Below, in pieces: positions 46,162-55,681 of a DNA stretch of 64,000 nt. The translations under genes were made by a program, and so were the position numbers. Source of the stretch: JAOABC01 sp041287495 (GTDB lineage Bacteria > Aquificota > Aquificia > Aquificales > Hydrogenothermaceae); assembly GCA_041287495.1 (NCBI GenBank), contig JBEULE010000016.1, positions 50,747 through 114,746 on the forward strand, written 5' to 3'. Position 1 is the stretch's first letter. The number at the start of each line of letters is the position of its first letter. The notes beneath the pieces are model-generated. The model was not told the DNA's origin. It did no database searches and was given only the letters and a program-made list of their open reading frames with translations.

Positions 46162-47139
46162 ATGGGATTTGATTTATTGATACAGAATACACTTAACCCA
46201 CCTATATTGTTCTTTATTGCAGGCATGCTTTCCGTATTTTTAAGAACAGATTTGGATATACCTCAACCATTACCAAAGCTATTTTCTCTGTATCTGCTAA
46301 TATCTATCGGAATACATGGAGGATACGAACTCTCGAAAAGTGGAATAACCACGGATGTTATAACAGTTTTGGGTTTGGCAATGTTTTTAGCTTTTTTAGT
46401 ACCTATATACTCATTTTTTATTCTTAGGTTAAAATTGGACATATATAATGCTGTTGCTATAGCTGCTACCTATGGTTCTATAAGTGCTGTTACTTTTGTT
46501 ACAGCTGGAGCCTTTTTAGAAAGTTTAAACATTAAATTTGGTGGCTACATGGTAGCAGCAATGACTTTGATGGAATCACCTGCTATAATAATAGGACTTA
46601 TAATATTGAATTTATTTGCAAATAACAAAAATAATAACTCTGAGAAAACTAGCTGGAAAGAAATTTTAAGAGAAGCTGTTTTCAATCCTTCAGTATATCT
46701 TTTAATGGTATCCTTATTTATAGGATATATAACAGCAGAAAAAGGATGGAAGGCTATGGAACCTCTTTTTTGGACTCTCTTTAAAGGTATGTTAGCATTC
46801 TTTTTACTTGATATGGGAATTATAGCGGCAAAGAGAATAGGGGAAATAAAGAAAGTTGGAATGTTTTTAGTTGGTTTTGGTATATTTATGCCAATCTTCA
46901 ATGCAATGTTGGCTATTTTTTTAGGATATATATTTAATGTCCAAAAAGGAGACACCTTTATGTTGTCAGTTCTTGCTGCAAGTGCATCTTATATAGCTGT
47001 ACCAGCTGCTATGAGATTATCAGTTCCTGAGGCAAATCCAAGTTTATACATTACTATGGCTTTAGCCATAACTTTTCCATTTAATATAACGTTTGGATTA
47101 CCACTTTATTACTTCATTGTAAATTTAATTTGGGGGTAA
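46162..47139 (+). CDS. sbtA: SbtA-family sodium-dependent bicarbonate transporter
   Basis: The 325-residue protein has about ten membrane helices with an inverted repeat, and the signature stretches FFIAGMLSVFLRTDL, GGYELSKSG, AATYGSISAVTF and AAASASYIAVPAA-like region near the end. SbtA proteins take up bicarbonate with Na+ in cyanobacteria. The ATG has a GGAGAG site upstream. Its partner regulator follows six bases later. Confidence 0.85.
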   Translation: MGFDLLIQNTLNPPILFFIAGMLSVFLRTDLDIPQPLPKLFSLYLLISIGIHGGYELSKSGITTDVITVLGLAMFLAFLVPIYSFFILRLKLDIYNAVAIAATYGSISAVTFVTAGAFLESLNIKFGGYMVAAMTLMESPAIIIGLIILNLFANNKNNNSEKTSWKEILREAVFNPSVYLLMVSLFIGYITAEKGWKAMEPLFWTLFKGMLAFFLLDMGIIAAKRIGEIKKVGMFLVGFGIFMPIFNAMLAIFLGYIFNVQKGDTFMLSVLAASASYIAVPAAMRLSVPEANPSLYITMALAITFPFNITFGLPLYYFIVNLIWG

Positions 47140-47145
47140 GATAAA

Positions 47146-47439
47146 ATGGAGGCAAGAAAAAAAATTGAAGTAGTTATTGACAGCTATCATTTAGGAAAGG
47201 TTACTGAAGTTTTTGAAAAAAATGGTATATCCGGATACACAATTATAAAAGATGTAATAGGAAAAGGTGAAAGAGGATTAATGTCTGCAGATGAGTTGAC
47301 AGATGCTTTTAAAAATAGCTACATTTTTACTGTATGTAATGAGGAAAAAGCGTTAAAAATATTAGAGCAGTTAAGACCAATACTGAAAAAATATGGAGGT
47401 GTATGTTTATTGTCTGATGTTATGTGGTTAATACATTAA
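47146..47439 (+). CDS. sbtB: SbtB-type PII-like regulator
   Basis: The 97-residue protein has the PII ferredoxin-like fold pattern with a T-loop VIGKGERGLMSADELTDAFKNSY that lacks the uridylylation tyrosine motif of GlnB. SbtB proteins bind AMP, ADP, cAMP or c-di-AMP and gate SbtA. The pair is clearly an operon: the start codon lies six bases after the sbtA stop. Confidence 0.85.
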   Translation: MEARKKIEVVIDSYHLGKVTEVFEKNGISGYTIIKDVIGKGERGLMSADELTDAFKNSYIFTVCNEEKALKILEQLRPILKKYGGVCLLSDVMWLIH

Positions 47440-47458
47440 TTTTATGTTAAACTTTAAA

Positions 47459-50400
47459 TTAAACTAAACTTTGTTTAAATTTTTCTATTAGCGGTAAAAG
47501 TTTTATAAATATCTCTTTGTAATCTTTTTCTCCACTTTCCACATTATCCATAAATTCTTCTAACTGCCGCGTAAACTCCTCAGAAACATAATACTCAAAT
47601 TTAGTTGTAAGATAACTGTAAACCTCTCTTCCTAATTTAGTAGAAATAAGATATCCATTTTTAAGTTGAAATATATACTTTCTCTGAAGTAAAGTAGAAA
47701 CTATCTCTGCATAAGTTGAAGGTCTTCCTAACTTTTTCTGTTTCATCTGTTGTATTAAAGATGCCTGTGTAAAAGGTAAAACTTTAGGAATTTTAAGAAG
47801 TTGTTTATCTTCTACTATTAGTTCTGGTGGTAATTTTAAAGGTTCAATTTTACCGTAAAATCTGTTAAAGCCATCTTGGACAATCTCTGATATAAAATCC
47901 TCTTCGTAGCTGTAAGAATCTATAGATAATCTGTAAGTGGTTTTTACAACTTTTACCTTCCTAGTTTGACTTGCCATAAACCTGTTGAATATAAGACTGT
48001 AAATTTTATATATATCTTTAATGTTGTTGTTAAAAGATAGTAAACCATAGGATACTCTTAGTTTTATATCTTCTAAATCCCAAGATTTTGTAGGTCTTAT
48101 ACACTCATGGGCTCCTTCACTATAAAACTCCCTTGGATAGAAATAATCTTCCCCTAATTTTTCAACGATGTAAGGTTTTGCAACTTGATATCTTCCTACC
48201 TCTGACACTCTTGTTGAGTCTGTCCTATGGTATGTGATAAGTCCAGATTCAAACAGTTCTTGTAGTAAATCCATAGTGTAATCTGAGTTAAATCTGTAAA
48301 AGTTAAAGGCATCTTCTAAAACTGTATCTGTAGTGTATGGTGTAGGTGGTGATAGTTCTATAATCTCCTCTTTAACAGTTTCTACATTAACTTTGTTTAA
48401 ATGTTCAAAAAGTTGCCGAGCTAAATTTTTATCTTCTATATCAAAGCTAAATCTGTGTCCGATTGAAGTAAAAACTAATTTGAATTTATAAATTTTTGAC
48501 TCCTTTGTCCTCTCTATAACCCAACCTAAAACAGGTGTTTGAACTCTACCTGCAGATAAGCCTGTCCTTTTAAATCTATCCCAAAGTTTTTCTGATAGAG
48601 AAAAACCGACCCATCTATCTGCTACCCTTCTTGAAAGTTGTGCCTTAACTTTGTTGATATCTACAGACCTTGGAGAAGATATAGCTTCTTTGAAAGCTTG
48701 TTTTGTGATTTCGTGGAACTCAAGTCTTTTTATATCTAACCTGAAAGGTTTGATATTTATATATAGGTCATAGGCTATCTTTTCACCTTCGGCGTCAGGA
48801 TCAGAAGCTATCAAAACTTCATCAGAATAAAATGAAAGTATTCTTAAAGCCTCAATTATCTGTCCTTTGTCAAAAATATTTTCCTTATTATGTATCTCTT
48901 CATCTACATACTGTTTATTCGTAGTTTTATCTATCTTGATACTATCAAAGACAGGATAAAAGTTATCATCTTTTTTTATAACTCCATATATTCCTTCTTT
49001 TCTTGAAAGGTTGAAAATATGTCCAAGGGAAGCTGTTATAGATAGAAGTGTGTTTTCGGTAGGTATCTCATATACTATAACATTTTTTATCTTTCTCATT
49101 GATGGTTTTCCAAAAAAGGATGCTATTGTTTTTGCTTTGTGAGGAGATTCAACTATAATGAGTTTTGATTTAAAATCTACAAATCCCTTTTCAAGGCTTT
49201 CCCTCTCTTGTCTTACTCTTTTATCTGCTTGGATAATATAATCTAAATCTACTTTTTTTATCTGAAGCTCATCTGCTATATAGTATCTTAACCTCCTTTT
49301 TAAGCTATTTAGAGCTTTTTGACTATCAGAAACTACTATTGATAGACCAGGAAGTAGACCTTTTGATGTTAATCTCGATACCCTTCCAGACCCTTGTAGA
49401 TAAACTTGAGGATTCCCAACAACAACATACAGACTACCATCCTCTTGTGGTTCCAGAAACACCTCTTCACTTTCTCTTAGCTTCTCTCTAAACTCTTCAT
49501 TATTTAATTTTTCCTCTATAAACTCTTTTATCCTTAGAATTTTCTGATAAACAGCTTCATACTCTTTAAGTTTATCTTCCTTCATTGTGAGATATTTTTT
49601 AAGATAGTTAACATTTGCTATAGCCTGAATCTTCTCCTCTTCATCAAAGAGAGGCATAAGTGATAAAATTAGGTTATGAAGTGTAACTGGAAGAGGTTCT
49701 ATCTTATCTATTTTAAATTTAGATTTTGGGACTCCTACAAATATAACATACCTTAAAATATCTGGAAGGTCTATACCTCTTAGAAGGGGGTTTGATAGGT
49801 GAGCAAGACCAACAGCTACTTCAATCTTCTTATTTTTTATCTTATCTAAAAGCTCACTTTCTTTTAAATCTAAGTAAGAAGCTACTTTTATTTTCTTTTT
49901 CTTTAGTATATCAGTTGCTTTTTCAACATACTCTTTACCGAGATTATCATCTATGAAAATGATACCTCCTTCTTTCAGATACTTTACAATCTCAACAACT
50001 TTCTCCATCATAGATTCAAAATCTCTCTCAGATTCTACATACATATCTTCAACATTTCTCAATGTAGATACAAACCTTGCAATCTCAAAGCCAAGTAGAT
50101 TTTGGAAAAGGATAGCTCTGTTAGTTTTCGGCTTTAATGTTGCAGAAGATACGATAAGTTGAGTTTTAATCTTCTCTCTTAATTTTGAGAGTTTTTCATA
50201 ATACTGGGGACTGTTATCTCTCTTTAAAGCAAACTTTATATCTTCATCACTAAAACCTAACATATTAAAGAGATGTTCTACATTCTTACCACTTTTTAAA
50301 AATGAGTCAACATCATCAACTAATATCAAAGAAAAATTAAACTGTTTCAGTTTTTCAAAATTTTTATGCATAAATGCTATTGTACATATAAAGATATCAA

Positions 50401-50917
50401 AATCTCCATTTTCAAAAGCCTGCTTTTGAGATTCTCTTCCTGTGTAAGCAACTATATCTCTATTTATTCCTTCATTTTTCAATATCTTGCTAAAATCTTT
50501 CAGTTTCTGATAAAACTGCTGGACTAAAAGTTTGGTAGGTAAAACTATGAGGACCTTTCCAGATACTAGAAGAGAGAGGATAAGTCCAAAACTTGACTTC
50601 CCAGTTCCTGTTGGTGCCACTATTGCAAAAGACTCTCCAAGATAAAACCTCTTAGCCCAGTTAATTTGTAAAGAAGATGGTTTATTTTTTAAAACTTTCT
50701 CAAAGACTTTACTAAAATAATCAACCTTTTCTAAAGTTTCACAAAATCTATCAAGTAATTTTAAATTGTTATCACTTCTTAGATTAACACATATCTCTTC
50801 TAAATTAGCTACACTCTCTTTTGGAAGACAGTTCTCACAGGGAAGACCCTTACTTAATCTATCGTCTGATATTAAACCTCTACAGTTTGGACATCCGGAT
50901 TTGATGTAAAAAAGCAT
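47459..50917 (-). CDS. rgy: reverse gyrase
   Basis: The 1,152-residue fusion of a helicase-like module and topoisomerase IA puts positive supercoils into DNA, a hallmark of hyper- and thermophiles. It has an N-terminal zinc finger (CPNC/CENC), Walker A APTGTGKS (about 101-108), DDVD (about 201), QGSGRVSRL, then the Toprim domain from IVESPHKAK through DPDAEGEK, and the catalytic tyrosine in ITYHRTDSTR (about Tyr896). The second zinc finger usual in the topoisomerase half is absent. The ATG is chosen because AAGGAGATG lies just upstream; a TTG seven codons earlier is the longer option. Confidence 0.96.
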   Translation of the reverse strand: MLFYIKSGCPNCRGLISDDRLSKGLPCENCLPKESVANLEEICVNLRSDNNLKLLDRFCETLEKVDYFSKVFEKVLKNKPSSLQINWAKRFYLGESFAIVAPTGTGKSSFGLILSLLVSGKVLIVLPTKLLVQQFYQKLKDFSKILKNEGINRDIVAYTGRESQKQAFENGDFDIFICTIAFMHKNFEKLKQFNFSLILVDDVDSFLKSGKNVEHLFNMLGFSDEDIKFALKRDNSPQYYEKLSKLREKIKTQLIVSSATLKPKTNRAILFQNLLGFEIARFVSTLRNVEDMYVESERDFESMMEKVVEIVKYLKEGGIIFIDDNLGKEYVEKATDILKKKKIKVASYLDLKESELLDKIKNKKIEVAVGLAHLSNPLLRGIDLPDILRYVIFVGVPKSKFKIDKIEPLPVTLHNLILSLMPLFDEEEKIQAIANVNYLKKYLTMKEDKLKEYEAVYQKILRIKEFIEEKLNNEEFREKLRESEEVFLEPQEDGSLYVVVGNPQVYLQGSGRVSRLTSKGLLPGLSIVVSDSQKALNSLKRRLRYYIADELQIKKVDLDYIIQADKRVRQERESLEKGFVDFKSKLIIVESPHKAKTIASFFGKPSMRKIKNVIVYEIPTENTLLSITASLGHIFNLSRKEGIYGVIKKDDNFYPVFDSIKIDKTTNKQYVDEEIHNKENIFDKGQIIEALRILSFYSDEVLIASDPDAEGEKIAYDLYINIKPFRLDIKRLEFHEITKQAFKEAISSPRSVDINKVKAQLSRRVADRWVGFSLSEKLWDRFKRTGLSAGRVQTPVLGWVIERTKESKIYKFKLVFTSIGHRFSFDIEDKNLARQLFEHLNKVNVETVKEEIIELSPPTPYTTDTVLEDAFNFYRFNSDYTMDLLQELFESGLITYHRTDSTRVSEVGRYQVAKPYIVEKLGEDYFYPREFYSEGAHECIRPTKSWDLEDIKLRVSYGLLSFNNNIKDIYKIYSLIFNRFMASQTRKVKVVKTTYRLSIDSYSYEEDFISEIVQDGFNRFYGKIEPLKLPPELIVEDKQLLKIPKVLPFTQASLIQQMKQKKLGRPSTYAEIVSTLLQRKYIFQLKNGYLISTKLGREVYSYLTTKFEYYVSEEFTRQLEEFMDNVESGEKDYKEIFIKLLPLIEKFKQSLV

Positions 50918-50993
50918 CTTTACATCTCCTTGTTGCAAATCCTTAATTAGTAAATTAATATTTATATTATCACAAACATACAGGGTGTAAAAA

Positions 50994-51872
50994 ATGGATA
51001 GAGAGGAGTTTCAGAAGTTATACGGTGATGGAGAAGTTTTACTTGACTCTGTGTTTAAAGGTTCTCAAGCTATTGAGAAAGCTCCAAAAATTTATGGTGT
51101 TCCAACAGGGATTGAAGGTTTAGATGATTTGTTTTTCGTTGTTGTTTCAGAAAAAGGTAAAATTGTGAAGAAAAATTTGGGAGGTATTCCAGCATACTCT
51201 GTCTTTAATATAACTGGAGTATCAGACACAGGTAAAACTTTGATGGTAGAGCAATTCGCTGTAAATCAAGCAAGTAAGGGAGAAAAGGTAGCTTTTATTA
51301 CAGTTGAAACTCCAGCAAACTTTGTGGCAAGTTCTCTAAAGTTGAGAGCTACAGCAATGAATCTTAATTTTGATGATTTTCAGGACAATATAATCATCAT
51401 TGATGCAGCATCTTCTACAAGACTCAGAGAAAATATTCCCGATTTACTTGCAACATTAGCACATGTAATAAAAGAGTATAAGGTAAAATTTACAGTAGTT
51501 GATTCAGTTACGGGATTATTTGAAACAAAAGAGATGCTTGCAAGGGCTGTAGTAAGGAGATTGTTTAACTTTATGAAAAAATGGTATCAAACTGCACTGT
51601 TTGTATCTCAAAAAAGAAGTGGACACGAAGAACTTACGGCAGAAGCAGCAGGTGGTTATGCAGTAGGACATATAGTTGATGGTACTATGGTTTTGGCAAA
51701 AGAATTAGTAGATTCTTCTTATAAGGCAAAACTTTACGGAAAACCGGTAGGAGATATTGTTAGATTATTCAGAATTGATGGTTGTAGAATGAGTGGTCAT
51801 GATACAAAAACACATTTCTTGGAGATAACAGAGTCTGGTTTAGTAAAAATAGGACAACCTATAGGTAAATAA
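50994..51872 (+). CDS. KaiC-like RecA-fold ATPase (archaeal type)
   Basis: This 292-residue single-domain protein has Walker A in NITGVSDTGKTLM and a RecA-type second strand ending VVDSVTGLF. It has the GIEGLDDLF N-terminal signature of KaiC/RadA-like ATPases. It resembles the archaeal KaiC_arch families (TIGR03880/03881). The start has no strong site but the frame begins clearly. It diverges from reverse gyrase and is followed 20 bases later by its partner. Confidence 0.85.
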   Translation: MDREEFQKLYGDGEVLLDSVFKGSQAIEKAPKIYGVPTGIEGLDDLFFVVVSEKGKIVKKNLGGIPAYSVFNITGVSDTGKTLMVEQFAVNQASKGEKVAFITVETPANFVASSLKLRATAMNLNFDDFQDNIIIIDAASSTRLRENIPDLLATLAHVIKEYKVKFTVVDSVTGLFETKEMLARAVVRRLFNFMKKWYQTALFVSQKRSGHEELTAEAAGGYAVGHIVDGTMVLAKELVDSSYKAKLYGKPVGDIVRLFRIDGCRMSGHDTKTHFLEITESGLVKIGQPIGK

Positions 51873-51892
51873 ATTTATTTAGGAGGATAAAG

Positions 51893-52537
51893 ATGATTGT
51901 GATAGGATCACCTATGACAGATGAGAAAGAAGTTGAACATCTTGTAACAAGGGTTTTCTTTAAATCTATTGAACTTTTAGGTGGGATGAGTAAACTTGCA
52001 GAGTACAGGACATTGACATGGCTTCCATCGTTAGCAAGAGCTTCATATGTTGTAGTTTTAAAAGATCAGTATATGAAAACTGATGAAGAGATAGCAGAAA
52101 TTGTTGGTCTAACAAAGAACACTGTACGTAATATACTAAGAGCTGACCCTGAACTTGCTCTAAGAAAGGTAAAAGCTTTAGAAGAGCTTGTTAAGGAAGA
52201 ATCAAAGGAATTAAAAGTCCACACAGCTGGGGGAGTTGCAAAATTAGCTTACAGGGAAGTAAAAGAAGGTAGAGAAGCTCAAACATTAATACAATACTGT
52301 TCTGCAGTTGCAGAAGATATGGCAAAAATTTTAGAGATTCCTTGGGCTTACTTAGTTTTAAAAAAAACAAAAGGAATTCACTACCCAATAACAGATTCAT
52401 CTTCTCTAAAAGAGAAATTACAGGGAGTATCTATAAAAGGATTTTCAGCAGAAGAGGTCATATCAAAATTACACTATCCTATTAAAAACCCTGCAGAGCT
52501 TATCCATGAAATAAAACAGGTTTTACTAAATCAGTAA
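51893..52537 (+). CDS. regulatory protein of the near-KaiC type (HTH)
   Basis: The 214-residue protein contains a helix-turn-helix-like segment (MKTDEEIAEIVGLTKNTVRNILRADP) and a C-terminal helical domain. It matches in layout the archaeal near_KaiC domain family (TIGR03879), which recurs next to a KaiC-like ATPase. The ATG is behind AGGAGGATAAAG. Target genes are unknown. Confidence 0.75.
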   Translation: MIVIGSPMTDEKEVEHLVTRVFFKSIELLGGMSKLAEYRTLTWLPSLARASYVVVLKDQYMKTDEEIAEIVGLTKNTVRNILRADPELALRKVKALEELVKEESKELKVHTAGGVAKLAYREVKEGREAQTLIQYCSAVAEDMAKILEIPWAYLVLKKTKGIHYPITDSSSLKEKLQGVSIKGFSAEEVISKLHYPIKNPAELIHEIKQVLLNQ

Positions 52538-53172
52538 GGAATATTATAGAGTTTCTTTACATAATGAATAAGGAGGTATTTTTTTGCCTCCTCTCTCTCT
52601 TTTTCATCTTGTATATAAATTTTTTTAAGTTGATGGTTTATAGCTTTTTCAACTATCTTTTTCTCTTCTTCAGACATTTTTGAGTATATATACTTTGCCA
52701 CCTCTGAGGCTATATAGAAGTTTGCAATATCTCCGGGTATATTTGACAATTCTTTACTTTTGATGATTTTTTTCGGTATGTTAAGTTTTTGAAAAATCAT
52801 ATTCCATAAAGTCCTATCAATATCTTTTCTATTTTGTTCAACTCTTTCATACTCAAATTTTTGATTAATATATGTCTCAATGTTTTCGGTATTAATCTTT
52901 ATAGGTTTAACCTCTTCCTGAGCTGGATTTCTGATTTTGTCAAACATCTCTAAATTTTTCATTAAAACATTCATAAATTCATTAACTTTAACTTTCTTTG
53001 AGCCTACTTCTTCAATAGATAAATTTAGAGCTTTCTCAATATCTTCATCGCTGTATTTATTTAATATCTCGTTTAATTTTTCATATATTTCTTCGTTTAA
53101 TGAGCCGTGGGTTTTTCCTATCTTTGTCAAAATTTTTTCTGAAAGTCTCTTTAATCTGTCATTTTCTTCCAT
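52531..53172 (-). CDS. hypothetical helical protein
   Basis: The 213-residue protein has no signal peptide or membrane span and is predicted largely helical and charged, with stretches such as ILNKYSDEDIEKALNL and SEEEKKIVEKAINHQLKK. I recognise no family. It is the last gene of the lpx operon, overlapping the aldolase gene by 22 bases, and converges with the near-KaiC gene with a 7-base overlap. Confidence 0.65.
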   Translation of the reverse strand: MEENDRLKRLSEKILTKIGKTHGSLNEEIYEKLNEILNKYSDEDIEKALNLSIEEVGSKKVKVNEFMNVLMKNLEMFDKIRNPAQEEVKPIKINTENIETYINQKFEYERVEQNRKDIDRTLWNMIFQKLNIPKKIIKSKELSNIPGDIANFYIASEVAKYIYSKMSEEEKKIVEKAINHQLKKIYIQDEKEREEAKKYLLIHYVKKLYNIPY

Positions 53173-53729
53173 TGTTTAAACCTGTAAAAGATACTAGCTG
53201 AGTTTTCAAGTGTAGATGTGTATTTTAAAGCTTCATCTATAGTTTTTCCTACTGCAAAACTTCCATGGGTCCTAACTATAACCGTATTATAACCTTCTTT
53301 AAACTTTTGGGCAACGGATAAAGCTAACTCTAAAGATGCTGAAGGTTTACTAACATTTACAATAGAAACCTTCTTTATAAAAAGTATTCCCTCTATATCA
53401 ATAGGTATAAACTCTTCAAGGAAGTATCCTAAAACTGTTGCTGTTATAGGATGTGCATGAACTACAGCATTTATATCCGGATTTTGTTTGTATATCTCCC
53501 TATGGACTACAAGCTCTATAGAGGCTTCTTTATCTTTATCTGTGTTTTCAAATATAGGTAATTTTATTATGTCTTCATCTTTTAAGAAACCTGCCATTCT
53601 GCCGGTTTTCGTTATATACAAAAAATCTCCCTCTCTTATACTGAGATTTCCACCATGAGAGGATACAAGACCAAGTTCATGTAAAACTCTTCCAGTAAAT
53701 TTTATCTGATATAAAATTTCCCTATTCAA
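53151..53729 (-). CDS. class II aldolase/adducin family protein
   Basis: The 192-residue protein has the zinc and phosphate-binding motifs of the family: SSHGGNLSIR, TGRMAGFL, HAHPITATVL and VRTHGSFAVG. Family members include fuculose/ribulose-phosphate aldolases and methylthioribulose-1-phosphate dehydratase; the substrate is not clear. It overlaps lpxI by 8 bases. Confidence 0.8.
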   Translation of the reverse strand: MNREILYQIKFTGRVLHELGLVSSHGGNLSIREGDFLYITKTGRMAGFLKDEDIIKLPIFENTDKDKEASIELVVHREIYKQNPDINAVVHAHPITATVLGYFLEEFIPIDIEGILFIKKVSIVNVSKPSASLELALSVAQKFKEGYNTVIVRTHGSFAVGKTIDEALKYTSTLENSASIFYRFKQWKKMTD

Positions 53730-54528
53730 GTTTAACTCCTACTATAGGTATTCCCCATTCGTCAGCTTTTTTTAAAAAGATATCTCTATCAAGAAAGTAA
53801 GTTTTCCCCGCTTCTACAGCTAAAGCTTTCCCCCTAATCTTCTTTATATTCTCAAGGGTTTTTAAACCTATTACTGGTACGTCATATCTCATATCTTGAT
53901 TTTTCCTAGCTGCTTTACACACAACAGCCCCTTCAGATACAAGCTCCTTTGACCTTAATATACATCTATCAGTCCCTTCTATACCTTCGACAGCAATAAC
54001 AACCTTATCTTTAACCAAAACAGTTTGACCTATATCTAAATCCGCCACTTCCTTTGCTATATACATTCCAAATCTTATATCTTCCATCAATTTATCATCT
54101 GGTTTTATCTTTGTAAAAACTCCTTCTGGAACCAGTAGATTTTTTAAATAAGGTGTTGGATCTATAAATTTAAAACCTTCTTTCTCTAATTCCTCAATTA
54201 TCCCGTGAAGTATAGATTTAGCCCTTCTATCTTTGATTTTTGCCAAAAACTCCCTTGCTCTACTGTCTAACTTGTGAAAATGAAATAGTATAGATGAATG
54301 TTCTATTTTTCCAAGCATAACGAGGTTTTCTACATTTAAACTTTTCATAGTGTCTATAATTTTTTGAGCTTCTCCAAAAGAAAACCAAAAAGTTTTACCA
54401 AACTTTTCTATTGATCTGTCTGTTGAAGATTTTACTGCAAAGATGTAAAGCTGATTTTCTGTTTGGGAAACAGATTTTGCAAACTCTAATGGAAGTTGTC
54501 CGGAGCCTGCAATAAGACCAATCTTCAT
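53722..54528 (-). CDS. lpxI: UDP-2,3-diacylglucosamine pyrophosphatase LpxI
   Basis: The 268-residue enzyme hydrolyses UDP-2,3-diacylglucosamine to lipid X in lipid A synthesis, replacing LpxH. It starts IGLIAGSGQLPLEFAKS and contains VAVEGIEGTD and CKAARKNQDMRYDVP, the DUF1009 signatures. The start codon overlaps the lpxA stop by one base (TAATG). Confidence 0.92.
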   Translation of the reverse strand: MKIGLIAGSGQLPLEFAKSVSQTENQLYIFAVKSSTDRSIEKFGKTFWFSFGEAQKIIDTMKSLNVENLVMLGKIEHSSILFHFHKLDSRAREFLAKIKDRRAKSILHGIIEELEKEGFKFIDPTPYLKNLLVPEGVFTKIKPDDKLMEDIRFGMYIAKEVADLDIGQTVLVKDKVVIAVEGIEGTDRCILRSKELVSEGAVVCKAARKNQDMRYDVPVIGLKTLENIKKIRGKALAVEAGKTYFLDRDIFLKKADEWGIPIVGVKLE

Positions 54529-55352
54529 TACTCCATCTCGTCTTGTGCTGTCACCACCTTTCTCTTAGAAGCCTCTGGAGCAATACCTCTCTTAGTAGTT
54601 TTAACAAAATTCAGTAAATTCTCTACTTCCGGAGTTTTAGGTAAAGTTTCCTCGACCTTTTTTATACCTTCTGATAAAGTTTTAGAAGTCCTGAAAAGTA
54701 TTCTGTAAGCTTCTTTCAAGAGTTTTATCTGTTGATTTGTAAAACCTCTTCTCTTTAAACCAATAATATTTAAACCATATAACATAACATGATTTTTTGA
54801 GGCTCTTGTATAAGGAGGTATATCTTTATCTACAGCAGAGGCACCACCGACCATAGCATAATCACCAATCCGACAAAACTGGTGTACAGGAGTAAGTCCA
54901 CCTATAAAAACATAACTTCCCACTCTAACATGTCCAGCTAATGTTACACAGTTTGCAAGTATAGTGTTATCACCAACTTTACAGTCATGGGCTACGTGTA
55001 CATAAGCCATTAAATAACAGTTATTTCCTATCTTAGTAATGCCATCATCAAAAGCGGTTCCTCTGTTTACAGTACAGTATTCCCTTAAAACGGTGTTATC
55101 TCCTATCTCAACGTAAGAGACCTCTCCTTTAAATCCAAGATGTTGGGGAAGTCCTCCAATAATACAGCCTTCGTATATCTGGCAGTTTTTACCTATCTTT
55201 GAGTATCTCTTTATACGGACATTTGAAGATATAACAGTGTTATCCCATATCTCAACATCTTCCTCTATAATAGAAAAAGGACCAACTTCTACATTGGTCC
55301 CCAATACTGCCTTTTCACTTACTATCGCCGTAGGATGAATATTAACAGACAT
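54528..55352 (-). CDS. lpxA: acyl-ACP:UDP-GlcNAc O-acyltransferase
   Basis: The 274-residue left-handed beta-helix enzyme performs the first step of lipid A synthesis. Hexapeptide repeats run from IHPTAIVSEKAVLG, the catalytic histidine lies in YVHVAHDCKVG, and the C-terminal helices carry GLKRRGFTNQQIKLL. Its presence confirms a Gram-negative outer membrane. Confidence 0.95.
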   Translation of the reverse strand: MSVNIHPTAIVSEKAVLGTNVEVGPFSIIEEDVEIWDNTVISSNVRIKRYSKIGKNCQIYEGCIIGGLPQHLGFKGEVSYVEIGDNTVLREYCTVNRGTAFDDGITKIGNNCYLMAYVHVAHDCKVGDNTILANCVTLAGHVRVGSYVFIGGLTPVHQFCRIGDYAMVGGASAVDKDIPPYTRASKNHVMLYGLNIIGLKRRGFTNQQIKLLKEAYRILFRTSKTLSEGIKKVEETLPKTPEVENLLNFVKTTKRGIAPEASKRKVVTAQDEME

Positions 55353-55361
55353 AAACTACCT

Positions 55362-55679
55362 TTATGCCAATATAGCTTTTAAAACTTCCTTAGGTTGGAC
55401 ACCTACTTTAGTATCTACAACTCTTCCGTTTTTAAATACCATGATGGTAGGTATTGCCCTAATTCCGTATCTCATAGCAAGGTTTGGATTTTCATCAGTA
55501 TTAACTTTAACAACCTTTGCCTTTCCTTCCATCTCTGCTGCTATCTCTTCAACAATTGGAGCTATAAGTCTGCAAGGACCACACCAAGGTGCCCAAAAAT
55601 CAACTAATACAGGAAGGTCAGAATTTAAAACTTCCTGTTCCCAGTTTGACTCATTTACAGCTATTACTTTTCCTGCCAT
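55362..55679 (-). CDS. trxA: thioredoxin
   Basis: The 105-residue protein has the classical active site WCGPC (Cys33, Cys36) within VLVDFWAPWCGPCRL and the cis-proline loop RAIPTIMVF. It lies two bases after arsR and ten before lpxA, so it shares the arsR promoter. Confidence 0.95.
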   Translation of the reverse strand: MAGKVIAVNESNWEQEVLNSDLPVLVDFWAPWCGPCRLIAPIVEEIAAEMEGKAKVVKVNTDENPNLAMRYGIRAIPTIMVFKNGRVVDTKVGVQPKEVLKAILA

Positions 55680-55681
55680 AT

